The notes under the pieces: generated by a model
What the model was told of the DNA's origin: nothing
What the model saw: only the letters and a program-made list of their open reading frames with translations
The model's database searches: none
Shown here: one piece after another, positions 52,582 through 60,591 of the stretch
Layout of the letters: every line of letters starts with the position of its first letter
Numbering within the stretch: the stretch's first letter is position 1
Made by a program: the position numbers and the translations under genes
Assembly (NCBI GenBank): GCA_964519335.1
Contig: CAZFIA010000001.1
Coordinates: 1 to 64,000, forward strand
Source: JALZVT01 sp964519335
Lineage (GTDB): Bacteria > Pseudomonadota > Gammaproteobacteria > Pseudomonadales > Azotimanducaceae
Direction of reading: 5' to 3'
DNA: 64,000 nucleotides

Positions 52582-53102
52582 CTAGCGACGACGGCGAGTG
52601 ATACGCCGTTTGATCTTCCGGGCCGACTTTTTAGCCTTCCTGGTCGCTTTCTTCTTAGCTACCTTGCGCTTTACTTTACGCTTCACCTTACGCTTGGCAG
52701 GCTTTCTCTTAGCCGCCTTGCGTTTTACCTTGCGTTTTACCTTGCGCTTCACTTTACGCTTGGCAGTCTTCCGCTTGGCGGTCTTTCTCTTGACCTTACG
52801 CTTGGCCTTTTNNNNNNNNNNNNNNNNNNNNNNNNNNNNNNNNNNNNNNNNNNNNNNNNNNNNNNNNNNNNNNNNNNNNNNNNNNNNNNNNNNNNNNNNN
52901 NNNNNNNNNNNTTGCGCTTGGCGGTCTTCTTCTTGGCTACTTTGCGTTTTACCTTACGCTTCACTTTGCGCTTGGCTACTTTGCGTTTTACCTTTCGCTT
53001 GGCGGTCTTCCGCTTCGCTACTTTACGTTTGGTTGCTTTCTTCGCTACAGCCTTTTTCTTGGCTTTGCGCTTGGTCTTAGTACGTTTCTTTGCTGCCGCC
53101 AT
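52582..53102 (-). CDS. histone H1-like Lys/Arg/Ala repeat protein (gap inside)
   Basis: The gene starts at ATG 53100-53102 (MAAAKKRTKTKRKAKKKAVA), enters a 100-N gap at 52911, and re-emerges to end at TAG 52582-52584 in VKRKVAKKKATRKAKKSARK followed by IKRRITRRRR. At least 138 residues are visible, almost all Lys, Arg, Ala, Val and Thr in degenerate KRKVA/KRKTA units. This composition is that of bacterial histone H1-like nucleoid proteins (AlgP, Hc1, HupR-type tails), which bind DNA non-specifically through an unstructured basic chain. The exact length is unknown because of the gap. The complementary strand gives a Leu/Phe/Arg-rich frame that is an artefact. Confidence 0.75.
52812..52911. other. 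scaffold gap (100 N) in Lys/Arg repeat gene
   Basis: Exactly 100 N in the middle of a highly repetitive coding region. The flanks are similar but not identical, so repeat units are probably missing. Confidence 0.95.
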
Positions 53103-53349
53103 GGGTCCCCTCGGGTTGAATTTATGGGTGCGGGCGAATAAATACGTTATTCGGAGCTACTTGACAAGTGTTAAATGTACTTCGACAAATCTTTTTTTAC
53201 TTCTTTTTCGATTGATTTGCAGTTGATAGACCCAAAATGAGACCAATTCTACGTTTTAAGTTCGCTAAAACTCGTCTTCTAAAGTTGGGTTGCCGATGTT
53301 CGTTGATTCTCATAGTGTGCTCGCCCGTTCTGTTTGTAGAGCACGCGAA

Positions 53350-54348
53350 ATGGCTATTGGGTTTCTTGAGCAACAGCCTCGTTTACGTTTGGCGCACACG
53401 CCAACACCGCTCGAATACCTCTCACGACTTACAAACCATCTGCAGGGCCCTGCAATCTATATAAAGCGCGACGATTGCACCGGACTTGCTACCGGAGGTA
53501 ACAAAACTCGCAAATTAGAGTTTCTGGTGGGTGCTGCATTAAAGGAAGGCTGCGATTCGTTGGTCACCGTAGGCGGTTTGCAGTCCAATCACGCGCGCCA
53601 AACGGCCGCAGCGGCGGCAAAAGCGGGTTTGGAGTGCGATTTGTTGCTGCAAATGGTGCCGAACGCGCCTGAAGGCAACTACAACTACAACGGCAATCTG
53701 CTTCTAAACGGCTTACTAGGCGCGCGGGTGCACCAATATCCGGCAAATGCGCGCATGAAGGACGAACTTTCGAGCTTTGTGGCCAAATTGCGTGATCAAG
53801 GCAAGAAGCCTTATTCCGTGCCGCTTGGTGGGTCGAACCCCGTTGGTGCGCTTGGCTATGTTGCTGCTGTTCAGGAGTTGCTAGCCCAGTGCGTGGAATT
53901 AGATATTGCGCCGACGCATTTGGTGCTCGCAACCGGCAGCGCAGGTACCCAGGCGGGCGTTTTGGCGGGTTTAGCGGCAGCAAAGAGCAGTGTGCGGGTA
54001 ATTGGTATAAATGTGTCTGCTCCGCAGGCGCAGCAGCGCCAGAAAGTGCAGCGACTCACGGAAGAAACCTGTTCGCTGCTCGGCGTCGATGCCCCAGATA
54101 AAGAGGCGGTAGTGTGCGATGACCGTTATTACCTGCCGGGCTATGGCGTGCCGAATGAGGGCATGGTGCGAGCGGTGCGCTTGCTGGCAGAGAAGGAAGC
54201 TGTGCTGCTGGATCCGGTCTACACGGGCAAAGCGATGGCCGGTTTGCTGGATTTAGTGCACAACGACGAGATTAAGGACGATGCGACGGTGGTTTTTCTG
54301 CATACCGGCGGTAGTTCGGCGTTGTTTGCCTACCCTAGGGAAGTTTGA
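53350..54348 (+). CDS. dcyD: D-cysteine desulfhydrase/ACC deaminase-family PLP enzyme
   Basis: 332 residues if started at ATG 53350, which places TPTPLEYL at the same distance from the start as in E. coli DcyD (328 aa); earlier initiators (53290 TTG, 53296 ATG) are possible. The PLP lysine is in TGGNKTRKLEFLVGAAL, and VGGLQSNHARQTAAAAAK and ATGSAGTQAGVLAGL form the cofactor phosphate site. Family members convert D-cysteine to pyruvate, H2S and ammonia, or deaminate ACC; the residues that separate the two were not scored, so the desulfhydrase call is the default. It is convergent with the TAXI-like gene (14-base overlap). Confidence 0.8.
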   Translation: MAIGFLEQQPRLRLAHTPTPLEYLSRLTNHLQGPAIYIKRDDCTGLATGGNKTRKLEFLVGAALKEGCDSLVTVGGLQSNHARQTAAAAAKAGLECDLLLQMVPNAPEGNYNYNGNLLLNGLLGARVHQYPANARMKDELSSFVAKLRDQGKKPYSVPLGGSNPVGALGYVAAVQELLAQCVELDIAPTHLVLATGSAGTQAGVLAGLAAAKSSVRVIGINVSAPQAQQRQKVQRLTEETCSLLGVDAPDKEAVVCDDRYYLPGYGVPNEGMVRAVRLLAEKEAVLLDPVYTGKAMAGLLDLVHNDEIKDDATVVFLHTGGSSALFAYPREV

Positions 54349-55549
54349 CAACCGTTTTTACATCGCGCCTTACGCTTTCGCTCATTAAGAAGAACGAGAC
54401 CAGCGCGGAGTCGACGGCCAGACGTTCTTCTACTAGAAGCTGCAGTACTTCGGCTTCCATCTGTGCTACTTCCTCTCGGTGATGCTGTTCTGCACCATCA
54501 GTGTGCAGGACATCGCGCAATGCGTGCAGGCGCAGGAAATATTCGTCTAACCGATCTTTACGCCGCTGCCGGGTGTAACGGATCCACCCGGTAAGGATGG
54601 TGCCCAGACCGAGGGCAACGGTAGCTATGAGCGCAAACACCTCGGCATAACGCTCAAGCAACGAGGGCGCGTCTTTATCTATGTAGCGCCTGGAGCCTGA
54701 GTGAATAGCCAGTGTGTGAACGGTGTCTTGCATAGGTTCGGTGAGGGAATCGCGGGAAAGCGCGTAGGCGTTTTCTAGGGGCTGAGATTGCTCGTGTAGC
54801 ATTAGATTGAGTTCGTAGGCCAATTCGTCATCAAAATCAGGACGAACCACCAATAAGGTTTCTACCGCCAGTGTGTCTATCTCGTGGGATGTCAGGTCGG
54901 GATAGATGCCGGCAGGCAGACTGAAAGGCCGAAGGTTGGGAAACAGAAGCGCCAGAGCTTGGGGAGAGCTTGCGCTGCTTTCATTAAAGGAAAACACCTC
55001 GTAGTCGGTAAATCCTTGTCGTGCCTCGATGGAGAGCAGGCCGCCAAAGATAAAGAACACCTGAGGCGGGTCGCCAGGCGCTGCTACCCAGGGCAGGTCG
55101 AGTAGTCGGGAATTGACGCCCTCGATGTGGTGGTGATCTGCGAGCGCGCTGAATATAGCCCGGCTCATACTGTTTGGTGAGCCGGCAAAGATGCTGGGCG
55201 CCAACAGCAGCTCGTTAAGCGTGGGTGTGCCCATCGATTTGTGGTGCAGCACATGTAGTACCCGTGGCAGCACCGGCATGAGCATGTGCAGGTTGCTGTT
55301 GGGAGTGAGCGGTTCGCCGATTATGGCCGCATCTACCACACCGCCTTCTATTGCGGCAGTAAGTTCGTCCATAGACTCGAAGGGGTCTTCGAGTCGGGTT
55401 CTTATCCGGTTGCTCTCGAGCACCTCACCTATGGCCCTGGCAATGCTTGGATTGGGTTGACCGAGCGTGTAGCCAAGAACCAAAGGTGCGCGATCGCCGC
55501 CGCAGCTGGCCATGAGCAGCAGGGCCAACAGGATGACCGTTTGACGCAA
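54335..55549 (-). CDS. TAXI-like solute-binding lipoprotein with membrane helix
   Basis: About 404 residues if started at TTG 55547-55549 (LRQTVILLALLLMASCGG), which gives a normal lipoprotein leader. The frame is open to 55684, but that would overlap the YHS gene by 118 bases. The binding domain has TAXI/NMT1-type features (LVLGYTLGQPNPSIARAIGE, then a GVVDAAIIGEP segment, and IDTLAVETLLVVRPDFDDEL). A membrane helix at about residue 305 (VFALIATVALGLGTILTGWI) and an acidic helical C-terminal tail follow. No TRAP permease gene is adjacent, so it may work as a sensor or orphan binding protein. It starts 18 bases after the YHS gene, as an operon partner. Confidence 0.65.
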   Translation of the reverse strand: MRQTVILLALLLMASCGGDRAPLVLGYTLGQPNPSIARAIGEVLESNRIRTRLEDPFESMDELTAAIEGGVVDAAIIGEPLTPNSNLHMLMPVLPRVLHVLHHKSMGTPTLNELLLAPSIFAGSPNSMSRAIFSALADHHHIEGVNSRLLDLPWVAAPGDPPQVFFIFGGLLSIEARQGFTDYEVFSFNESSASSPQALALLFPNLRPFSLPAGIYPDLTSHEIDTLAVETLLVVRPDFDDELAYELNLMLHEQSQPLENAYALSRDSLTEPMQDTVHTLAIHSGSRRYIDKDAPSLLERYAEVFALIATVALGLGTILTGWIRYTRQRRKDRLDEYFLRLHALRDVLHTDGAEQHHREEVAQMEAEVLQLLVEERLAVDSALVSFFLMSESVRRDVKTVVKLP

Positions 55550-55566
55550 ACGGCTGGTGGATTTAT

Positions 55567-56244
55567 CTACAGTTGGGCGGACTCCGGTGCTGCTGGTAGT
55601 TCTGATGCACCCACTGCAGAAGACAGAAAGCCGTCGCGATTCTTGTCTGCGCGTCGTCGATAATCGAGGGGGTCTGCGTTCCACAAATCCTGACCGTTGG
55701 TGAAGCCCGTGGTTTCAAACAGCAGCAGTTTGCCGTCTTCCAGCTTGTAGTTTAGCGGATTGGGACAGGTTAGCGCGCCTGCAGCAAGGCTTGTTGCGCA
55801 CCAACCCAGGTAGCTGGGCAGATAATCTTTGGGTGCAGCAACAAACATGTTGAGGTGTGCCTCACTGATAAAACGATAGGTGAGGCCGTCGTGTAGAGCG
55901 GTGTAATCGCTGTTACCCATAAGCGGACCGGTTGGGTTGTGATAGCTGACCACGTCGATGCCAGCCAGGGCAATGCCGTTGGGGTTGCAGGCGTGGCCGT
56001 CGCTGATATCGGTGTTGGCGGATGCGTCCATCATCGCTTTTTTTCGCATCAATTCCTTTTTCTGCATCATCACCTCTTTCTTCATCATGACTGCCGCTTC
56101 GTCTGTGGCTTCTTCGATGACGGATTCGGCGGCAACGGATTCGGCCGCTGACATGTGCAGTGTGGTGAGGCAGGCAAGGGCGCCAAAAAACAGGGCGAGA
56201 ACCTGCTGCGATCTGCTGTTTTGGTTAGGTCGAAAAAGGGGCAT
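55567..56244 (-). CDS. exported YHS-domain protein
   Basis: 225 residues with a signal peptide (VLALFFGALACLTTLHMSAA). A Met/Lys-rich stretch follows (VMMKKEVMMQKKELMRKKAM) that looks like a degenerate tandem repeat and could bind metal through methionines. The YHS-like domain begins near residue 90: GIALAGIDVVSYHNPTGPLM, then TYRFISEAHLNMFVAAPKDY, LPSYLGWCATSL. YHS domains in copper and other metal proteins bind metal or haem-like ligands; the function here is unknown. It is co-transcribed with the TAXI-like lipoprotein gene. Confidence 0.75.
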   Translation of the reverse strand: MPLFRPNQNSRSQQVLALFFGALACLTTLHMSAAESVAAESVIEEATDEAAVMMKKEVMMQKKELMRKKAMMDASANTDISDGHACNPNGIALAGIDVVSYHNPTGPLMGNSDYTALHDGLTYRFISEAHLNMFVAAPKDYLPSYLGWCATSLAAGALTCPNPLNYKLEDGKLLLFETTGFTNGQDLWNADPLDYRRRADKNRDGFLSSAVGASELPAAPESAQL

Positions 56245-56440
56245 TTGGGGGTCCTGTCGGGTCTCCGATGTATTCAGCCTTTGCGCTATTGATGTGCCTA
56301 GCGTACAGGGGCGGTCTAATGATGCTCATAAGACCCGCCAGGGCGCCAATTGTTCAGGTTGGGGCGCGCCAAAGGGCCAATTGGCGCACGTTTTGGTGCT
56401 GATATGGGGAGCTTTTTCTGGCGAGGCTGCGGTGCGAAGG

Positions 56441-57574
56441 CTAGGACCTGAAGCGGTCTGGCGCTACCGCCTCGACAAACGCCCACTCTTGCCCTTTGTT
56501 ATGGAGAGTCTTGCCCAGATCTTCAGTAATAAGGCCGGCTGCCAGTCGAGATAGGGCCGGAGCGGTTTGCACGCCGTAGCCGCCCTGACCTGCAAGCCAG
56601 AAGAATCCACTGAGATCGGGTTCAAACCCCACGACGAAGGTTTCATCGCTTGCGAAGGTGCGCAAACCCGCCCAGCGATGGGTAACGCGGGTTACCCGGT
56701 GTGTCGTGCTTGATTCAAACCGTGCGATCGCCTGGGCAACATCGAGTTCTTCTGGGGCTGCGTCGCAGGCGGGACCAGGTGTTTCATCCATGGGCGAGAG
56801 CAGCAACGTGCCTGCGTCGGGTTTGAAATACAAAGGATCGGCTGCGTTGATTACCAGCGGCCAGGTTTGGATGTCATGTTCGGCAGGTGCAGGTACAAGA
56901 AATGCGGTGCGGCGTTTTGGGGTAAGACCGATGGGGGCGATGCCTGCTAGTGCTGCGATGGCGTCCGCCCAGGCGCCGGCGGCGTTTACGACTATTGGCG
57001 CAGAGAGGCGTTGTTGTGGGCAGGTGACTTGGAAATGGTCGCTGTGTTTTTCTATGGCGGTAACTTCGGCGTTAGTGAGTAGCGTGCCGCCATTCGCTTT
57101 GAAGTGTCTGATGTGGCCCTGAAGTATGGCGTCTACGTCTAAATCGCCGCCGCCTAACTCGATTGCGGCTCTGGCTACGTAGTCTGGTTCAAGAATGGGA
57201 ACCTTGGCGATTGCGTCTTGCGCACTGAGTTCGTTGAGCGTGCTGATGGTGTTGATGGCTTTAGCAAGTTGCTGCTCGTGACCCTGTGGTGCTACATGCA
57301 ACGCGTCGCGGGCGTGTAACAGTGGTACGGGCGAAAACCCCCCAGGTGGTGATTGGTAGAACGCAGCGCTAGCGGCACTTAAGCCGCGTACGGTGGCGTT
57401 GCCATAGGCGGGTGAAAAGTACGCGGCTGAGCGTCCTGTGGCGTGATAACCGGGCTGAGTTTCGCGCTCGAGCACAATAACGGTTGCACGCTTTGAGAGT
57501 TCTGCCGCGACTGACAGGCCGGCGATGCCGGCACCGATGACGATAACGTCGCAGCTGTGATCGGATGGGCTCAT
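56441..57574 (-). CDS. FAD-dependent oxidoreductase (DAO family)
   Basis: 377 residues of the D-amino acid oxidase-like superfamily. The dinucleotide-binding fold is at the N-terminus: DVIVIGAGIAGLSVAAELSK followed by an acidic residue in VIVLERETQP. The typical HATGRSAAYFSPAYG and the terminal AGLRTFASDETFVVGF with LAGQGGYGVQTAPAL match glycine/D-amino acid dehydrogenases of this group. The substrate is uncertain. It stands alone, with about 200 bp of apparently non-coding sequence after it. Confidence 0.85.
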   Translation of the reverse strand: MSPSDHSCDVIVIGAGIAGLSVAAELSKRATVIVLERETQPGYHATGRSAAYFSPAYGNATVRGLSAASAAFYQSPPGGFSPVPLLHARDALHVAPQGHEQQLAKAINTISTLNELSAQDAIAKVPILEPDYVARAAIELGGGDLDVDAILQGHIRHFKANGGTLLTNAEVTAIEKHSDHFQVTCPQQRLSAPIVVNAAGAWADAIAALAGIAPIGLTPKRRTAFLVPAPAEHDIQTWPLVINAADPLYFKPDAGTLLLSPMDETPGPACDAAPEELDVAQAIARFESSTTHRVTRVTHRWAGLRTFASDETFVVGFEPDLSGFFWLAGQGGYGVQTAPALSRLAAGLITEDLGKTLHNKGQEWAFVEAVAPDRFRS

Positions 57575-57708
57575 TGCGCGGCGGTTCTTTTGCTGGGTTG
57601 GTGCTTATCTTATAGGGGTTTTGAGCAGGTTAAGGGTCTGACGCCTAATTGGTCTGACTCTGGTAGGTTAGCTAGACCCCAACTCTTCCTCTGGAGCGAG
57701 TATTTACG

Positions 57709-57945
57709 ATGAAAAAGCTAAAGAACGAAAAGGAATTGGTGAAGAAGGCTATTGCTGAAGGGATGAAGTATGGGGAAGAAAGAGGTGTGGTTGAGTTTGA
57801 AGCCACGGATTCAGCGAGTGACAAGATCGAATATATTTATCGGTTACTTGTGCATGACAAGGTGATTCAGCCGGTTCCGCAGGAGCAGATTTCGCAGGTA
57901 ACGATGAAGCATAAGTTGGCTATTTGGGCGTCTAAGATGAAGTGA
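57709..57945 (+). CDS. DUF5062-like small protein
   Basis: 78 residues, fully helical and charged (MKKLKNEKELVKKAIAEGMK, YIYRLLVHDKVIQPVP, TMKHKLAIWASKMK). It resembles small proteins of vibrios and pseudomonads labelled DUF5062, judged from memory of their opening and the YRLLVHDK motif. The function is unknown. A CCTCTGGAGCG upstream provides a ribosome site. It ends 30 bases before the convergent PD40 gene. Confidence 0.6.
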   Translation: MKKLKNEKELVKKAIAEGMKYGEERGVVEFEATDSASDKIEYIYRLLVHDKVIQPVPQEQISQVTMKHKLAIWASKMK

Positions 57946-57951
57946 GTGACG
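57940..57951 (+). repeat. 12-bp direct repeat, left copy beside PD40 gene
   Basis: AAGTGAGTGACG overlaps the end of the DUF5062-like gene. The identical 12-mer recurs at 59916-59927, so the pair brackets the PD40 propeller gene. Confidence 0.55.
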
Positions 57952-57974
57952 CCCGATATAGCCCTGCAGCCTAA

Positions 57975-59837
57975 CTACTGTGTTCGCACGGCTACACTGG
58001 TTGTACCCCGTACTACACCGGCCTCCAAAAATCTTACCCGAATTCTGGTATTTGCAGGATCAAATGGAACGTTCCCATTCGCGATCGCAAAGATTGAGAA
58101 CGTAGGTGTCGCATTAGACGCAACACTTGCATCTACCGTTGGACTCGGTGGCGCCAAACACAGACCGTCGGCTGGATTTGTTTCACAAATAAACAGGGAC
58201 AGTGGCGGGTTGGCTGCACCGGTGTCGACACTCGCGGTAACCGTGGCCGCGCTTCCGACGTTAACCGACGCTACGGCAAAGGCTTCGGAGCCATCGGTTC
58301 CTGGAATATTGAGAACACCATCGCCTGATGGTGTCGCGCCCAGTGCGACTATATCGGCAACGGCGGTTGGCGAACCCGACAAGAGCAATGTGTTTACACC
58401 TTCAAAAACGCCAGCGGTGATACTGTTCGTGCAATCAAAGCTCAGGGCCACATCTGTGGGCGACAGCGGGCTGTTGGGGGTGAGTCCAAAGAAAAAGGTC
58501 TGGAAGGCCCCGGCGGGTATAGCGACGGGGGTGTTAGGAGTGCCAACCGGTGCATTCGTATTGGGATCTGTTGTTTGATAAAAGAATGCAACGTCGAGTC
58601 CGGCTGGAGGTGCGATTCTACAACCCAGAAGTGTTTCGGTATTGGTATTTATTACCGTTGCAAACGCGGTAGCGCTATCGCCGACCAAAACCGAGCGACT
58701 ACCTGGCAATACGGCGGCTGCCGGGGCGGGGAAGTCGCCGAATGAGAACAGATCGAAGCGATTGCCGCCGTTTTCATTAGAGATTTCATTAGAGATATAG
58801 ATAATACGTTGGCCGTCGTTGCTAAAAATTGCGCGCGACACCTCCCCTGTAAAGGGTAACTCACCGTTAATTTGTTGGGCCTCTCCCCCCGTTACCGGAA
58901 TGCTGTACAAATTCTCTGGTAAACCGCTAGGGGAGCTAAAAATTACACGCTGGCTATCAGGGGCGATTAGGAAGTTCTCCCCTATGTCTCCTGGATCTAC
59001 TGCGTCTAGCGATACTGCCATACCGCCAGTGATCGGTGCGCTTCGCAAGTTTCCTTCAAATCCCGAAACATCGGTGAGAAAGACGACTTGTTGACTGTCA
59101 GGGCTAATAGCGAAGGCATTGTCGGGTAACCCGCCTGTAAATGAGGTGACTTCGATGTTGGTGTTGGTTGGGTTGATTTGTGTTACTTCGCCACCAGTAA
59201 TCGAAACGCTGAACAGATCAAAGTCGTTGTCGAACATTTGATCGGCGATGTAGACAACCGTTTGGCTGTTTGCGCTAATTTCAAATTCATTGCCCACATC
59301 ACCGCCGCCAGCGATGAGGTCAGCGTTGAGTCGAACTGCAGCGCCCCCCAGTATCGGAACACTATAGAGCTCGACGGTGTCGTTGATGTCCTGGTCTGAC
59401 AGATACACAACCCGCGAACTGTCGTCGCTTATCTCAAAACTAATAACATCGCCGCGATCTGCAAGGTCTCCGTTTAAACGGGTTTGAGCGCCGCCAGTTA
59501 TCGAAACTCTGTACAGCTCTATAACNNNNNNNNNNNNNNNNNNNNNNNNNNNNNNNNNNNNNNNNNNNNNNNNNNNNNNNNNNNNNNNNNNNNNNNNNNN
59601 NNNNNNNNNNNNNNNNNNNNNNNNNTGGGCGGAGCTTTGTGAGGAAAGAAACACGACTTGTTGGCCGTCGTTGCTTATCTCTAAGAAGCTTCTGTTAACA
59701 GATTCGTTCAGAACGCTATCGCTGATTTGCATTGGGGGTAGGAACTGGGCTTGGACGCTGGTTGTGATGGCTGCGGTGGCGATGGCAGCGACTAGGAACC
59801 GGGGAAGAGTGCGGGGTGCTGGAGTTTTGTGGCTCAT
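57975..59837 (-). CDS. exported PD40/TolB-like propeller protein (gap inside)
   Basis: About 620 residues with a scaffold gap at 59526-59625. A signal peptide (LVAAIATAAITTSVQA) leads into repeats of about 45 residues built on FEISDDSSRVVYLSDQD, then VELYSVPILGGAAVRLNADL. These match the PD40 beta-propeller repeats of TolB-like and peptidase-associated proteins. From about residue 380 a second part (VLPGSRSVLVGDSATAFATV) has a Gly/Ala/Thr/Pro-rich extracellular, beta-sandwich-like character. It lacks a protease triad and TolB's N-terminal domain. It is probably a secreted or surface protein of unknown role. Confidence 0.75.
   Translation of the reverse strand: MSHKTPAPRTLPRFLVAAIATAAITTSVQAQFLPPMQISDSVLNESVNRSFLEISNDGQQVVFLSSQSSAXXXXXXXXXXXXXXXXXXXXXXXXXXXXXXXXXXVIELYRVSITGGAQTRLNGDLADRGDVISFEISDDSSRVVYLSDQDINDTVELYSVPILGGAAVRLNADLIAGGGDVGNEFEISANSQTVVYIADQMFDNDFDLFSVSITGGEVTQINPTNTNIEVTSFTGGLPDNAFAISPDSQQVVFLTDVSGFEGNLRSAPITGGMAVSLDAVDPGDIGENFLIAPDSQRVIFSSPSGLPENLYSIPVTGGEAQQINGELPFTGEVSRAIFSNDGQRIIYISNEISNENGGNRFDLFSFGDFPAPAAAVLPGSRSVLVGDSATAFATVINTNTETLLGCRIAPPAGLDVAFFYQTTDPNTNAPVGTPNTPVAIPAGAFQTFFFGLTPNSPLSPTDVALSFDCTNSITAGVFEGVNTLLLSGSPTAVADIVALGATPSGDGVLNIPGTDGSEAFAVASVNVGSAATVTASVDTGAANPPLSLFICETNPADGLCLAPPSPTVDASVASNATPTFSIFAIANGNVPFDPANTRIRVRFLEAGVVRGTTSVAVRTQ
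59526..59625. other. scaffold gap (100 N) in PD40 repeat gene
   Basis: Exactly 100 N within the first PD40 repeats. The flanks differ, so some propeller repeats are probably missing from the assembly. Confidence 0.95.
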
Positions 59838-60066
59838 TTGGTCGGTATTCGATCGTTTGCTGGGATGATTACTTTATCCTATGTGGGGGTGTTTGTCGGT
59901 TGGGCGTGGGTAGATAAGTGAGTGACGGGGCCAGATAAATGGTTTGAGTAAGCGATTGTTTAACAGGGGAGGCGGTTAGCTAAAGTAGTTCTGCTGAGCT
60001 TGCATCCCTGCCGTGACTTTGTTGCTTCGAACCACCCCCAGCCCGCGCGTCCGTTTCACTACCTCT
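59838..60066. other. intergenic region before the tmRNA palindrome
   Basis: About 230 bp with no convincing gene, tRNA or promoter. It contains the right copy of the 12-bp direct repeat AAGTGAGTGACG (59916-59927). Confidence 0.5.
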
Positions 60067-60150
60067 GGTTCAACTCCCGCCGCCCAAACAAAAAAGGGCC
60101 GCCCGATGGGCGGCCCTTTTTTGTTTGGTGGAGGCGGCGGGAGTTGAACC
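60067..60150. repeat. long imperfect palindrome at the tmRNA 3' end
   Basis: GGTTCAACTCCCGCCGCC (60067-60084) is the exact reverse complement of 60133-60150, the T-arm region of ssrA. Inside, the terminator arms 60085-60104 and 60108-60127 pair over 20 bp. Only five bases (60128-60132) of the right side are unmatched. Together 38 bp of each arm are complementary. Confidence 0.9.
60085..60127 (-). terminator. intrinsic terminator of ssrA
   Basis: On the minus strand GGGCCGCCC and its complement form a 9-bp GC stem with a three-base loop, preceded by A6 and followed by T6, immediately downstream of the tmRNA CCA end. The A and T runs make it symmetrical, so it can also act on the plus strand. 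Confidence 0.9.
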
Positions 60151-60486
60151 CGCGTCCGTCAGCACTCTTTCTTCGGATCTTCACATGCTTGGTTCCGTTA
60201 ATTAATTTAGTCTCGTAACGACCCAACGGGCAGGGTGTTACAGACGATCTCGATTAAGTTTTAGCGCTTCAGCCCCGAGCGAGGCCTCCATCGCGATCCA
60301 GTGAACATTGCCCTTGGGTTCTCTCCACTGGCAGAGATCCTCCAAGGCAAGCGGGGTTTATGCCGCTAGTGCGTAGTTTTCGTCGTTGGCAACTATAAAA
60401 AGTTACAGCGATTTTTTTACGAGAGTCACTACCCTCTCGGCATGCACCTAAGACGTCATTACCGGCGTCGAAGCCAAGTCGCCCCC
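60126..60486 (-). ncRNA. ssrA: transfer-messenger RNA (tmRNA)
   Basis: Read on the minus strand, the 361-nt RNA begins GGGGGCGACTTGG and ends GGTTCAACTCCCGCCGCC plus TCCACCA. The 5' GGGGGCG and 3' CGCCTCC pair over seven base pairs as a tRNA-like acceptor stem with encoded CCA. The tag reading frame encodes ANDENYALAA followed by TAA, identical to the E. coli tag. tmRNA rescues stalled ribosomes together with SmpB, whose gene lies just upstream on the same strand. A GTCCT-TACGT-AGGAC hairpin sits directly 5' of the mature end and may guide processing. It is a one-piece, not permuted, tmRNA. Confidence 0.97.
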
Positions 60487-60591
60487 AAGTGTCGTCCTTA
60501 CGTAGGACAAGCAAACAGTGTATCAGTTCCCCCCATTTTTAGGGTGATCCAGTACCGGTAGTTGGGGGCGGAATAGGCCTTTTCAAGGGCC

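Noticed and set aside
52561..53226. Plus-strand Leu/Phe/Arg-rich frames that look like a repetitive membrane protein
   Set aside because: They are the complement of the Lys/Arg repeat gene on the minus strand, which has a proper start, a proper stop and a known compositional type.
55958..56554. 198-codon plus-strand frame across the YHS gene and the following gap
   Set aside because: The first half is antisense to the YHS protein and its composition (Phe/Ser/Met-rich) mirrors the Met/Lys-rich segment.
60000..60218. 72-codon plus-strand frame across the ssrA terminator
   Set aside because: It reads through the terminator palindrome and the antisense of tmRNA and has no ribosome site.
59880..60486. 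Integrated element at ssrA
   Set aside because: The inverted 3'-end copy suggests a past event, but there is no integrase, no phage gene and no direct-repeat att pair, so no mobile element is called.
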